This document shows, in pieces, positions 24,678-33,569 of a stretch of DNA of 61,966 nt. The notes under the pieces are model-generated. The model made no database searches. It was not told where the DNA came from and was given only the letters and a program-made list of their open reading frames with translations. Within the stretch, counting starts at the first letter, position 1. Every line of letters begins with the position of its first letter. This stretch comes from JADKIH01 sp049363815. GTDB lineage: Bacteria; Bacteroidota; Bacteroidia; AKYH767-A; 2013-40CM-41-45. Where the stretch lies: assembly GCA_049363815.1 (NCBI GenBank), contig JBMQEM010000124.1:1-61966 (forward strand). Direction: 5' to 3'. Both the position numbers and the translations under genes were made by a program.

Positions 24678-26111
24678 ATGCAGACCACAATCGTATTAAC
24701 ACCTTCATACAAAACTGCAGATTCCATCATTTTACTATTGGATGACAAAGGAAGTGTCCCTTCCGGTCTTTTTTCTACCACTGAATCTGAATTTATTAAA
24801 AATGAGCTGAAAGCTGACAAAAAAAGCATTGTAATCAATCAATACAAGCGTTTGATCTGCATCTATCAGCCTGATTATTCAAAAGATACCGATATTTTGC
24901 TGGAACTATGCCGGCGAATTGGCGATACTTTTTTGACCTCCCTGAACAGGCATAAACAGCGCCGGGTGGTCATTGCAGATCTTGGAGAAAACCCAAATCT
25001 GGCTATGGCTGTAGCAGAAGGAATTGCTCTTGGAAATTACCAGTTCCTGAAATATCGTCAGGGTAAAAAGAAAGAATTGAACTCTATGCGGGAGATCGCT
25101 ATCAAGAGCAAAGGGCTGCAAGGTGTGCAGGTAAAAAATTTACAGAATATGATTGACGGGGTTTTACGCGCCCGCACACTGGTAAATGAACCACAGAATT
25201 TTCTTACTGCCACACAACTTTCAAAAGAGTTTGTTGCAATGGGAAGAGAAGCCGGTTTCAAGGTGACAGTCTTCAATAAAGCGAAAATTAAATCACTTAA
25301 AATGGGTGGACTACTCTCTGTCAATAAAGGCAGTGTACAACCGCCGACATTCACAGTGATGGAATACAAACCAAAGAATGCTAAGAATAAAAAACCGATC
25401 GTATTCATTGGTAAAGGTGTTGTTTATGATACAGGCGGATATAGCCTGAAGCCAACACCAAACTCAATGGATTATATGAAAAGCGATATGGCCGGAGGTG
25501 CTGCTGTCGGTTCTGCTATGTATGCCATTGCAAAATCGAAATTACCGGTTCATGTCATCGCTCTGGTTCCTGCAACCGATAATCGTGTTGCAGAGGATGC
25601 CTATACTCCCGGAGATGTGATCACAATGATGAGCGGACATACCGTTGAAGTTCTGAATACGGATGCTGAAGGCCGCCTGATCCTTGCCGATGCCTTACAC
25701 TATGCAAAAAAATTCAAACCGGAATTAGTACTCGACTTTGCAACGCTTACAGGAGCCGCTGCTGCTGCTGTCGGACCGTATGGAATAGTTTGCATGGGAA
25801 CAGCAACTGATGAACAAAGAATAAAATTGAACCGAAGTGCAAATCGTGTTTACGAACGCCTGGCTGAATTCCCATTCTGGGATGAGTACGATGATCTGAT
25901 CAAGTCGGACATTGCTGACATGAAAAACATTGGTGGTCCGATAGGAGGATCAATCACTGCGGGAAAATTCTTACAACGTTATACCGATTACCCATGGATG
26001 CATTTTGATATTGCAGGGCCGTCGTATCTTCATTCTCCTTCGAGTTATCGGGGAAAAGGTGGAACGGGAGTTGGGGTTAGGTTCCTTGTTGACTTTGTCA
26101 GTTCACGCTAA
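24678..26111 (+). CDS. Leucyl aminopeptidase family protein (M17)
   Basis: Dinuclear-metal cytosolic aminopeptidase of the M17 family, 477 residues. The C-terminal catalytic domain has the metal/substrate residues in VFIGKGVVYDTGGYSLKP, YMKSDMAGGAA and the signature NTDAEGRLILADALHYA. The N-terminal domain is divergent, as is usual. I start at ATG 24678 (MQTTIVLTP); an in-frame ATG 48 bp upstream (24630) gives a poorly conserved extension. It is convergent with pdxA, and a strong hairpin separates the two. Cellular role (peptide turnover) is inferred from family. Confidence 0.93.
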   Translation: MQTTIVLTPSYKTADSIILLLDDKGSVPSGLFSTTESEFIKNELKADKKSIVINQYKRLICIYQPDYSKDTDILLELCRRIGDTFLTSLNRHKQRRVVIADLGENPNLAMAVAEGIALGNYQFLKYRQGKKKELNSMREIAIKSKGLQGVQVKNLQNMIDGVLRARTLVNEPQNFLTATQLSKEFVAMGREAGFKVTVFNKAKIKSLKMGGLLSVNKGSVQPPTFTVMEYKPKNAKNKKPIVFIGKGVVYDTGGYSLKPTPNSMDYMKSDMAGGAAVGSAMYAIAKSKLPVHVIALVPATDNRVAEDAYTPGDVITMMSGHTVEVLNTDAEGRLILADALHYAKKFKPELVLDFATLTGAAAAAVGPYGIVCMGTATDEQRIKLNRSANRVYERLAEFPFWDEYDDLIKSDIADMKNIGGPIGGSITAGKFLQRYTDYPWMHFDIAGPSYLHSPSSYRGKGGTGVGVRFLVDFVSSR

Positions 26112-26149
26112 TTCGAGAATTTTGAATTATAGTTTACTATAGTGGTTGA

Positions 26150-26206
26150 AAATGTTTAAGGGGTTTAAAGTGTTTTGATACACCTTAAACCCCTTAAACA
26201 TTTTAA
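26150..26206. terminator. Bidirectional hairpin between convergent aminopeptidase and pdxA genes
   Basis: AAAATGTTTAAGGGGTTTAAAGTGT (split over 26150-26173) is inverted as ACACCTTAAACCCCTTAAAC... to 26206 with an 8-nt loop and only one mismatch in the paired part. GTTTAAGGG/GGTTTAAAG recur at 9 bp, so it resembles the other intergenic repeats while also acting as a plausible terminator for both strands. Confidence 0.7.
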
Positions 26207-26238
26207 ACTATTTTTGAATCGCAAATCAGCTTGCGATC

Positions 26239-27306
26239 TTATCTGTCACTCGTCTGCTTAGAGAACGCCAGCGGATTCGCATTGATCTCATCGTATTCTT
26301 CGCGCTTGGCAAGTACATCGATGGCAGTGTAAACAGCTTCACGGAATGACTCTTCACTGGCTTCACCTTTCCCTGCAATATCATATGCGGTTCCATGATC
26401 GGGAGATGTCCGGACAACCGGTAAGCCTGCTGTGAAATTGACACCACTTGAAAAATTCAATGCTTTGAAAGGAACCAATCCCTGATCGTGATACATTGCA
26501 AGTACAGCATCAAATTTGCGATGAGTACCTGAACCAAAAAATCCATCTGCCGAATACGGGCCATAGACATACAATTTATCGTCAAAACATTTTTTGACAG
26601 CCGGAATTATAATTTCAGTTTCTTCCTTGCCAATAAGTCCTGCATCACCTGCATGTGGATTCAATCCAAGTACAGCGATCTTTGGTTTCCGGATACCGAA
26701 ATCCCGTTTCAATGAAGCGTTCATCAGGCGGATCTTCTTTGTGATCTTTTCAATTGACAATGTTGCTGCAACATCTTTCACAGGAATATGTCCTGAAACA
26801 ACAGCGACTTTTAAATTCTCACTGACTAAAAACATCAAGTGATCAGGAGCATTGAATTCTTCTGCTAAATATTCTGTGTGTCCGTTGAAACGGAATTGAT
26901 CGGACTGAATGTTGCTTTTGTTGATGGGCGCAGTGACAAGGACATCAATTTTATTTGCCTTAAGATCAGCGATTGCATGTTGCAAAGAAAGTAAAGCATA
27001 TTTTCCGCCATCAGCATTTACCTGACCGAATTCCACATGAACATCTTCTTCCCAGCAATTAATGACATTGGTTTTTCTGAGAATGATCTCATCAGAACTT
27101 TTTACGGTGATGTATTGAAAATCGGTAAAGTTCAGGAGCTTTCTGTGTAAGGAGACCATCTTGTTACTTGCATAAATGACAGGAGTGCAAACCTGGTGCA
27201 TTCTGCTATCCAGAAAAGTTTTCAGAATGACTTCCAGTCCGACGCCATTTATATCGCCGCAGGTGATTCCTACCTTAATTCTGCCTTCTTGCTCCATTTG
27301 ACTCAT
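26239..27306 (-). CDS. pdxA: 4-hydroxythreonine-4-phosphate dehydrogenase
   Basis: Oxidises 4-phosphohydroxy-L-threonine in de novo pyridoxal phosphate synthesis (DXP-dependent pathway), requiring a divalent metal and NAD(P). 355 residues with KVGITCGDINGVGLEVILK at the start, APINKSNIQ, FNGHTEYLAE, GLNPHAGDAGLIGKEE, DGFFGSGTHRKFDAVLAMYHDQGLVPFK and SPDHGTAYDIAGKGEA, which include the metal-binding His residues. Length and start are those of the family. It stands alone on the minus strand, with a TTAACAC-type hairpin beyond its 5' end. Confidence 0.96.
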   Translation of the reverse strand: MSQMEQEGRIKVGITCGDINGVGLEVILKTFLDSRMHQVCTPVIYASNKMVSLHRKLLNFTDFQYITVKSSDEIILRKTNVINCWEEDVHVEFGQVNADGGKYALLSLQHAIADLKANKIDVLVTAPINKSNIQSDQFRFNGHTEYLAEEFNAPDHLMFLVSENLKVAVVSGHIPVKDVAATLSIEKITKKIRLMNASLKRDFGIRKPKIAVLGLNPHAGDAGLIGKEETEIIIPAVKKCFDDKLYVYGPYSADGFFGSGTHRKFDAVLAMYHDQGLVPFKALNFSSGVNFTAGLPVVRTSPDHGTAYDIAGKGEASEESFREAVYTAIDVLAKREEYDEINANPLAFSKQTSDR

Positions 27307-27420
27307 AACTTGATGTGATATTAGGGTGCAAACATACCTTTTCGGGGGGACAAATTCAATTGAAATATTGAAGGGAATTGTTTTGTGCAGGAAAATAAAA
27401 AAAGGCTGAAAACAATCTTT

Positions 27421-27513
27421 TTAACACAAGAACACTTAGATCACAAAAGAGCACGGAATTTAATAAAACGCCAATTCCGTGCTCTTTTGTGAATTTAGTG
27501 CCCTTGTGTTTAA
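27421..27513. repeat. TTAACAC/CACGGAATT inverted repeat between the hydrolase gene and pdxA
   Basis: 27421-27460 (TTAACACAAG, AACACTTAG, ATCACAAAAG, AGCACGGAATT) is inverted with few mismatches at 27473-27513, a stem of about 40 bp with a 12-nt loop. The CAC core repeats every 8-10 bp. The right arm ends 5 bp before the stop codon of the hydrolase gene (27518). Its polarity is opposite to that of the related hairpin at 46132-46214. Confidence 0.8.
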
Positions 27514-27517
27514 TTTT

Positions 27518-28771
27518 TTAATTACGAATCAGCTTCCTCACCACTATCCGATCCCGAATTTGAATTGACACAAAGTACGACCCTCCGGAAAGAGAAGAAA
27601 CATTTATGATACTTTTTGAGGTATTTGTTTTATGCGAAAAAACTTCTTTACCTAAAAGGTCATAAATTCTGATCGAAGAAATTTTCTCTGAACTATTTTT
27701 TAATTCCAATACCAGATCTGTCGTTGCCGGATTCGGATACATTTCAAAAGAATGCTCGACCTCATTCACTGCTGTATTGAGATTGAAAGTATTCGGCAGC
27801 GGATTGGGATCCGAAGGGGTACATCCTAATTGCGAATACAAAAAGTTGCTGACGAAGCGAACTGTTGTATCCATGTAAGCAACATTTGAATAGTAAGGAA
27901 CGTGATCAGCACCAAAGTAAGTGTACATCTGATTTGTAATTCCAATTGAATCGGCATAGGCAGAAATGGAATAACTGCCATCGACTTGCATGATAGGGAA
28001 AACTCCAAGCAAGTTTATTATAGCAGTTGCATATGGTACGACAGCATCAACTGTTCCATGCATTGTTACGACAGGAACATCTGTTATTTTCATCCAGGTT
28101 TTATCACCTAAAGCACCACAAAGATCAACTACGGCTCTTACTTCTGAAGAATAACCGGGGTTTCCGGAATTACCTTCTATATCTCCTAAGAGTGCAGTAT
28201 CGATTGTCGATGGGAGTTCGCTGTATTCATTTAAGTAGGCAAGATGTAAGGCAGTAAACGCACCGGCTGAACTACCTCCTGCAAAAATAATATTGGGATC
28301 AATCTTGTACTCATTTGATGTAGCTGCATCCTTCCTGAAAAATCTGATGGCTGCTTTTAGATCCTGCACAGCACGATATACAGTTGATGTAGTATTTGCT
28401 TCATTGTATGGAAAACTAATGCCCAGTCTGTAATTTATTGATGCACATACATAGCCTCTTCTTGCAAAATGTTCTGACAATCTTTGTACATCAAGATCAT
28501 TTTTTGTTCCACTCAGAAAACTGCCACCATGAACCCAGACTATTAAAGGTCTTTGAGCCATTGTATCTCCTTGCGGCTGGTAGATGTCAAGAGTTAAGTC
28601 TGTATTAATTCCGTTATAGTCCAGGTTTTCTCCATAAGATACATTCAATGTAGTATCAAAAGCAGAAAAAACCTCTGTATCAAATCTTCCGGAAGAACAA
28701 TCAACCAGTTGTGCTTGCGCTTTACAAACAAATAGCAATGTTGTAAGAAGTAGTAAGTAAACTTTATTCAT
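27518..28771 (-). CDS. T9SS-exported alpha/beta hydrolase (carboxylesterase-like)
   Basis: 417-residue secreted esterase/lipase-like enzyme of the alpha/beta-hydrolase fold (BD-FAE/HSL-like). Signal peptide about 1-20 (MNKVYLLLLTTLLFVCKAQAQ). The oxyanion-hole motif is HGG (81-83), the nucleophile elbow GGSSAG has Ser168, and Asp242 (MHGTVDAVVPY) and His290 (GADHVPYY) complete the triad. A type A T9SS sorting domain is at the C-terminus (MYPNPATTDLVLELKN ... VVRKLIRN). The ATG at 28771 is chosen over a TTG nine bases upstream. It is paralogous to the gene just upstream, which has lost these residues. Substrate unknown. Confidence 0.88.
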   Translation of the reverse strand: MNKVYLLLLTTLLFVCKAQAQLVDCSSGRFDTEVFSAFDTTLNVSYGENLDYNGINTDLTLDIYQPQGDTMAQRPLIVWVHGGSFLSGTKNDLDVQRLSEHFARRGYVCASINYRLGISFPYNEANTTSTVYRAVQDLKAAIRFFRKDAATSNEYKIDPNIIFAGGSSAGAFTALHLAYLNEYSELPSTIDTALLGDIEGNSGNPGYSSEVRAVVDLCGALGDKTWMKITDVPVVTMHGTVDAVVPYATAIINLLGVFPIMQVDGSYSISAYADSIGITNQMYTYFGADHVPYYSNVAYMDTTVRFVSNFLYSQLGCTPSDPNPLPNTFNLNTAVNEVEHSFEMYPNPATTDLVLELKNSSEKISSIRIYDLLGKEVFSHKTNTSKSIINVSSLSGGSYFVSIQIRDRIVVRKLIRN

Positions 28772-28797
28772 CAGGATCAATTTTGAGAGAAAGATAA

Positions 28798-28836
28798 TAA
28801 AAAAAGGCGGTCTATCGATTTGATAGCCGCCTTTTT
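28798..28836 (-). terminator. Rho-independent terminator of the 518-aa hydrolase-like gene
   Basis: Minus strand: AAAAAGGCGGCTATC, AT-rich loop, GATAGACCGCCTTTTTTT. It lies about 45 nt after the stop codon at 28882. Confidence 0.85.
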
Positions 28837-28881
28837 CAAAATTCTTCCTCTTTGATTTATTTTTTCAAAGAAAAAAAAGTG

Positions 28882-30438
28882 TTATTGAAGAGAGATTCTT
28901 TTGCTAACTGTTCCTTTGTCTGTTGCAATTCTGACAATGTAGATCCCATTCGACAGATTTCCTCTTGGGAAAGTTGAATTAGATCCTGTAAGATTGTCTT
29001 TTTTCCAGATAAGTCTTCCTGTAATATCAGCAAGTTCAACTGACTTCAGATTCAGGTTCGTTCCATCAGCAGAAACAGTGAATTGTGATGAAGCAGGGTT
29101 CGGGTAAACAGAAACAACTTTGTTCAAAAGTGATTCTGAAATTCCATCAGGTAATCCAAGACAATAAACAATACGAGGATTTACATAATTCTGAATAGTG
29201 TCAATGTATGCAAGCGCTTTAGCTTTAGACATATCAGGGTTAGTACCCAATCCATTCATATATGCCTGAGTTCCGGCAGATGCTGATAATCCTACCGCCT
29301 GAGCATAAACAGTTAAAGCTGTTGAGTCATACCATTCCCACGGACCTGCTTCACCGGGAGCGAAAGGAGGTGTTGGTCTGAGGAAAGGGAATAAACCATC
29401 TTCGCCGCCATTATTTGCATTTGCAGCTAATGTGTATGGATCAGTAAAACCTGCAAGATTGAAACATGCATTGTTTCCCAATAAGTTTGATTTTGTGATC
29501 ACTGTCTGACTTCCGCTTACGTCAACAACAAATTGAGGAGGTGTCGTAGGAACATAAACTGGTCCATCACCATAAGGAGCAAATGGATCATTGGTAACAT
29601 GGAAAGCTACCATAGGAGCATCGCCCGCTTCTAACCATGAGCTATCACCAAGTGCACCACCCATATTTACAACGAAGCTAACTCTTGAACTGTAACCGAC
29701 ATGGTTATTTGGATTATTCAACTGAGGAATACCACCATAAGCATCAAAATCACCCAGGGCAGCTTGATTCACATATGGCTGGCCGATCTGGAATCCATAA
29801 GTTGCATTTGTAGTATTCGATAAGAATTTCGGTAACTGGATCTCAGATGGCTTGTCAAGAGTTGCATAAGCCATTGCAATATATCCGCCTGTTCCTTGTC
29901 CGGCAAGAATGATGTTGTTTGTATCAACATCAAAAGTATTTCCTGCTGTCATTGCATCTTCGTAAAAATAACGCACACAAACTTTAGCATCCTGTATTGC
30001 ACGATAAACTGCCATCAGTAATGTCCCGGTACGAACGTCCTGGTCAGGATCAGTAGGAACCCAACCCTGGCGATATGTAGCACTAGCTACAACATAACCG
30101 CGTTTAGCAAATTGCATACACATTTCTACTGCTGCTGAATCACTTTTGCCACCTGTAGGGTTTTGATTGAAAACCGCAGGGACAAAACTTCCTGTATGCA
30201 GATAAACAATAAGAGGGCGCACCGGAGCTGCATCACCAACAGGTTGATACACATCCATTACCAGGTCCTGGGCAGTTGGAACACCAGTAGGAAAAATAGT
30301 TATGTTATTTCCATAAACAACATTTGAAGTCACTGAAACATCAGTGAACACTTCAGAAAGATAACGCTGCGCATTCATTGTCTGTGTAGCAAACAAAGCA
30401 ATTGCCAGCATTGACAATTTTAGTAGATTTTTTTTCAT
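28882..30438 (-). CDS. T9SS-exported alpha/beta-hydrolase-fold protein with degenerate active site
   Basis: 518-residue secreted protein homologous to the downstream hydrolase (shared LxMDVYQPxGD, RPLIVYLHxGSF, RGYVxAS-YRxG, NNIILAG, GYSSRV, GALGDxxW stretches). The catalytic features are altered: the oxyanion motif HGG is HTG (81-83), the nucleophile elbow reads GQGTGG, with Thr183 at the Ser position, and no His occurs in the region where the triad His should be, although the Asp (HVTNDPFAPYG) is kept. It also has an insertion of about 100 residues before the C-terminal type A T9SS sorting domain (VYPNPASSQFTVSA ... TVSKRISLQ). It looks like a non-catalytic binding protein or an enzyme with changed chemistry. 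Confidence 0.85.
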   Translation of the reverse strand: MKKNLLKLSMLAIALFATQTMNAQRYLSEVFTDVSVTSNVVYGNNITIFPTGVPTAQDLVMDVYQPVGDAAPVRPLIVYLHTGSFVPAVFNQNPTGGKSDSAAVEMCMQFAKRGYVVASATYRQGWVPTDPDQDVRTGTLLMAVYRAIQDAKVCVRYFYEDAMTAGNTFDVDTNNIILAGQGTGGYIAMAYATLDKPSEIQLPKFLSNTTNATYGFQIGQPYVNQAALGDFDAYGGIPQLNNPNNHVGYSSRVSFVVNMGGALGDSSWLEAGDAPMVAFHVTNDPFAPYGDGPVYVPTTPPQFVVDVSGSQTVITKSNLLGNNACFNLAGFTDPYTLAANANNGGEDGLFPFLRPTPPFAPGEAGPWEWYDSTALTVYAQAVGLSASAGTQAYMNGLGTNPDMSKAKALAYIDTIQNYVNPRIVYCLGLPDGISESLLNKVVSVYPNPASSQFTVSADGTNLNLKSVELADITGRLIWKKDNLTGSNSTFPRGNLSNGIYIVRIATDKGTVSKRISLQ

Positions 30439-30510
30439 AGTCAGATTTTTGGTGTTGTAAAAATAAACAAAAAAAGACGATAAAAAACATGACAGATTGC
30501 TCTATTAAAC

Positions 30511-30538
30511 AAAAAAAGGCCCAATATTGAGGGCCTTT
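30511..30538 (-). terminator. Rho-independent terminator of the TonB receptor gene
   Basis: Minus strand: AAAGGCCC, 8-nt loop, GGGCCTTTTTTTG. It is about 20 nt after the stop codon at 30558. Confidence 0.85.
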
Positions 30539-30557
30539 GCAAGATCAAGCAATTGAA

Positions 30558-33374
30558 TTAATTCAATGTTACGATAATAGAGGCATAAGCCAATCGTCCG
30601 ACCAAAGGGCCGCCATAAACTTCATAATGCATATTATTCATAAGATTGGATGCGCCGACTTTGAATACTGATTTCCAACCAGGGACTTTTTTACTGATCT
30701 GGACATCGACAATATCATAACTTTCGATCTCTCCGGTAAACTGAGGCGACCCTTCAAATAAAAATCCCTGGATCCATTTATAGTTGATGTTATAACTCCA
30801 GTTCGAAATCTTGATCTTGTTGAACAACATTCCTTCGATATCTCTTCCACCGAAACCAAGATTGTATTTGTTTCTTGGAGTGTTATATGCAGGAATGATC
30901 GGGTCATCAGATCCTTGCTTGTTTAATTCATTCCATGAGTAATTTCCACTAATGCTGAAGAATTTTCCAATGAAATAATTAAGTCCTATGCTGAAGCCTT
31001 GTGAGTTGACCTCATCCTGCGAATTACTGGCAATTCTGAATATATCATTCAATTCCAGAAAATCACCACCCAATGGTGAGGTGCTGGTTGTTACGTCTCC
31101 ACCTACAACATAACCGATAAAATCAGTATAGATGCTATAGTAAAAATTGGCATCAGCATACAGATTTTTAGTAAGAGAAGCCCTGTATCCAACTTCAAAT
31201 GTCTTCACTTTTTCAGGCTTAACGGGACCGATATTAAAATACCTCAATTTATCAAGATCAGGAAAACCGGATAGATAATCGCGTAGTGAAGGAATTGTTA
31301 CCAATGAATCATAGCCGGTAATATTTCCCAGCAGTTTAGCACGACCAACATTATAGTAAAGGTATTGATCCGTTAATGTAGGATTTCGGATGGCTGAGGA
31401 AAACGAGAGCCGGACGACATTTTTGGGATCAATAGTATAAACAAGCGAAGCAGCCGGGCTGAACAACATATCAAAGTTCTGGTTTTTGTCAGCGCGAAGA
31501 GTAAGATTGATCTTCAATTTTTCTTTAAGAACTTTTTTCTCTAAACCACTATAAAATCCATATTCATAATTTTCGATTTTCCTACCGGAAGTATCACTGA
31601 AAATTGTTCCATCAGATTGTGGAAGGTATTTTCTGTAATTTCCACCTAAGATAACGTCTCCGAATTTTGGAGTAAATTTATATTCACCTTGTACATGGAC
31701 TAAACGAGATTTATCATAAAACTTAGAACCGCCTTGTGTAAATGACCTGCTGGAAGTAATGACATTGAAGAGTGAATCAAATCTTTGTGTACCAGGTTCA
31801 AAAAATGGTATTGCTTTTTGAGAAACACTTGTAAACTCATCAGCATAAGCCCGGGCAGCGTTATGATAAAGCTGCAACGTATCGTAATAATTATTCATTA
31901 GAAAAGGATTAATCGCTGCAAGGTATTCAGCATACAGCCTGTCGTAATCAGGATCACCAAATGCCGGCGGGATTGGAAATCCGGGAAGTGCTTTTAATTT
32001 ATTATAGTAATTACTTTGCGGCAAAGACCAAAAACCTACGTAGTTTGTACTCCATACATAATCGTCTTTAGAAGCTTTCTGCAAAAGAAGCCCTGTAAAA
32101 TATGCATCGTAAGATTTTCCAGCATCTTCATTCGTAGTATATGCTCTGATAAAGAATTTATTTTCCTTACGATACTCAAGTCGATGCTGAAAAAACAAAA
32201 TGTCTTTCAAACTAAATCTGTTATCACCTTGATAAACTGTAGTACCTGCACCAAATGCAGAGTTTAAAATAATTTCATTTTTCGATTTCGTTTTGTAATG
32301 AAGTCCAACAGATGATTTAAAATTTTCAGTATTGTAATCTACCAGATCAGTTTCTGCATAACCTGTGCGATAATAGGTCATCACGCCGGGGCGGAGCCTA
32401 GGGACAGCATTATAATTACTGGTTGCATAATATTCATCGCCATAAACATTGACAGCATCATAACCTCCGGGATTTCCCGGACCATCAGGTGAATCCGGAG
32501 TTGCACTCATGTTGTTTGCCTCCCAGTCATGAGCCCGCATAAAAAAGAGATTTACTTTGTATGCAAATCGGTCATCACCGTTTTTATCTTTGAATGCCTG
32601 TGACCAGCGCACAGCAGTTTCCATCAAGTCTCTTTCTCCGGCTTTAAATGAAACTTCAAGTCCCGGTTTTACAAACGGACTTCTTGTGGTCATGGAAATA
32701 ACACCATTGAAAGCATTCGGACCATAATATGCAGAACTGGCTCCGGCAATCAGTTCCACTTTCAAAACATCCAGTTCACTCGAACCTAAAAAATTTCCCA
32801 ATGAAAAATTCAATCCGGGCGACTGGTTGTCGACTCCATCTATTAGTTGCAATGAACGGACAGGGGAAGTACTGTTGAAACCTCTTGTGTTCACAATTGT
32901 AAATCCAAGTGATGCACTTGTTAGATCCACACCTTTTAATGTACCTAGCGCTTCATAAAAAGAATTTTGCGCACTTTGCTTGATGGCAATTATATCGATA
33001 CTTTCAACTGTAAGCGGAGCTTCTTTTTGTTTTTCAGATACACGACTACCGGTGATCGTTACATCCTTCAGGTCAACTTTCTTTGCAGAAGCTTTTACGT
33101 TCAACTCTTTTGCAAAATCGGTTACGACCAATTCCTGTGTGGCATAACCAATGGATGCAATGACAATGGTGATTGGAGCTGTCTGACCGGTTACATCCAA
33201 CTCAAATCGGCCGTCAACATCTGTACTTGCACCAATGTTTGTTCCTTTGATCGAAACGGATGCACCTATGATGCTTTCACTATTTGAATCATCTTTGATT
33301 ACTCCCTTTAATTTTTGCGCTTGTGATGAAAATGAAAAAATCAACAAACCAAGGACTAATATAATATTCCGCAT
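30558..33374 (-). CDS. TonB-dependent receptor with carboxypeptidase-like regulatory domain
   Basis: 938-residue outer-membrane receptor for active uptake of an unknown ligand. Signal peptide (MRNIILVLGLLIFSFSSQAQ), a CarboxypepD_reg-like domain (about 20-95, KLKGVIKDDSNSESIIGASVSIKGTNIGASTDVDGRFEL), plug domain (about 105-230, with VTITGSRVSEKQKEAPLTVE, TRGFN and LIDGVDNQSPG) and a 22-strand-type barrel ending in YASIIVTLN. No SusD-like partner and no transport gene are adjacent, so it is not a SusC/D pair, and the ligand cannot be told. The start is the ATG at 33374; a TTG eight codons upstream is unlikely. Confidence 0.92.
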   Translation of the reverse strand: MRNIILVLGLLIFSFSSQAQKLKGVIKDDSNSESIIGASVSIKGTNIGASTDVDGRFELDVTGQTAPITIVIASIGYATQELVVTDFAKELNVKASAKKVDLKDVTITGSRVSEKQKEAPLTVESIDIIAIKQSAQNSFYEALGTLKGVDLTSASLGFTIVNTRGFNSTSPVRSLQLIDGVDNQSPGLNFSLGNFLGSSELDVLKVELIAGASSAYYGPNAFNGVISMTTRSPFVKPGLEVSFKAGERDLMETAVRWSQAFKDKNGDDRFAYKVNLFFMRAHDWEANNMSATPDSPDGPGNPGGYDAVNVYGDEYYATSNYNAVPRLRPGVMTYYRTGYAETDLVDYNTENFKSSVGLHYKTKSKNEIILNSAFGAGTTVYQGDNRFSLKDILFFQHRLEYRKENKFFIRAYTTNEDAGKSYDAYFTGLLLQKASKDDYVWSTNYVGFWSLPQSNYYNKLKALPGFPIPPAFGDPDYDRLYAEYLAAINPFLMNNYYDTLQLYHNAARAYADEFTSVSQKAIPFFEPGTQRFDSLFNVITSSRSFTQGGSKFYDKSRLVHVQGEYKFTPKFGDVILGGNYRKYLPQSDGTIFSDTSGRKIENYEYGFYSGLEKKVLKEKLKINLTLRADKNQNFDMLFSPAASLVYTIDPKNVVRLSFSSAIRNPTLTDQYLYYNVGRAKLLGNITGYDSLVTIPSLRDYLSGFPDLDKLRYFNIGPVKPEKVKTFEVGYRASLTKNLYADANFYYSIYTDFIGYVVGGDVTTSTSPLGGDFLELNDIFRIASNSQDEVNSQGFSIGLNYFIGKFFSISGNYSWNELNKQGSDDPIIPAYNTPRNKYNLGFGGRDIEGMLFNKIKISNWSYNINYKWIQGFLFEGSPQFTGEIESYDIVDVQISKKVPGWKSVFKVGASNLMNNMHYEVYGGPLVGRLAYASIIVTLN

Positions 33375-33569
33375 CTTTTCTTTGGACTTTGGTACCAAAC
33401 CTAATGTATTCGAAGGGAATAATCAAGAGGAGAAAGGGATATTTTTACACTTTTTACGATTGCCAAGCAAATGAAGAATGGAGAATTTCGTATTTGAAGA
33501 TTCGTAATCAGAAATCCCGCAGGATACTTATCTTTCTCTTACTTTTCACCGGAAATTTGCATCCGGATT

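Noticed and set aside
28882..30438. Active carboxylesterase like its neighbour
   Set aside because: The nucleophile, oxyanion and His positions are all changed.
30558..33374. SusC-type nutrient receptor
   Set aside because: No SusD-like lipoprotein gene is adjacent.
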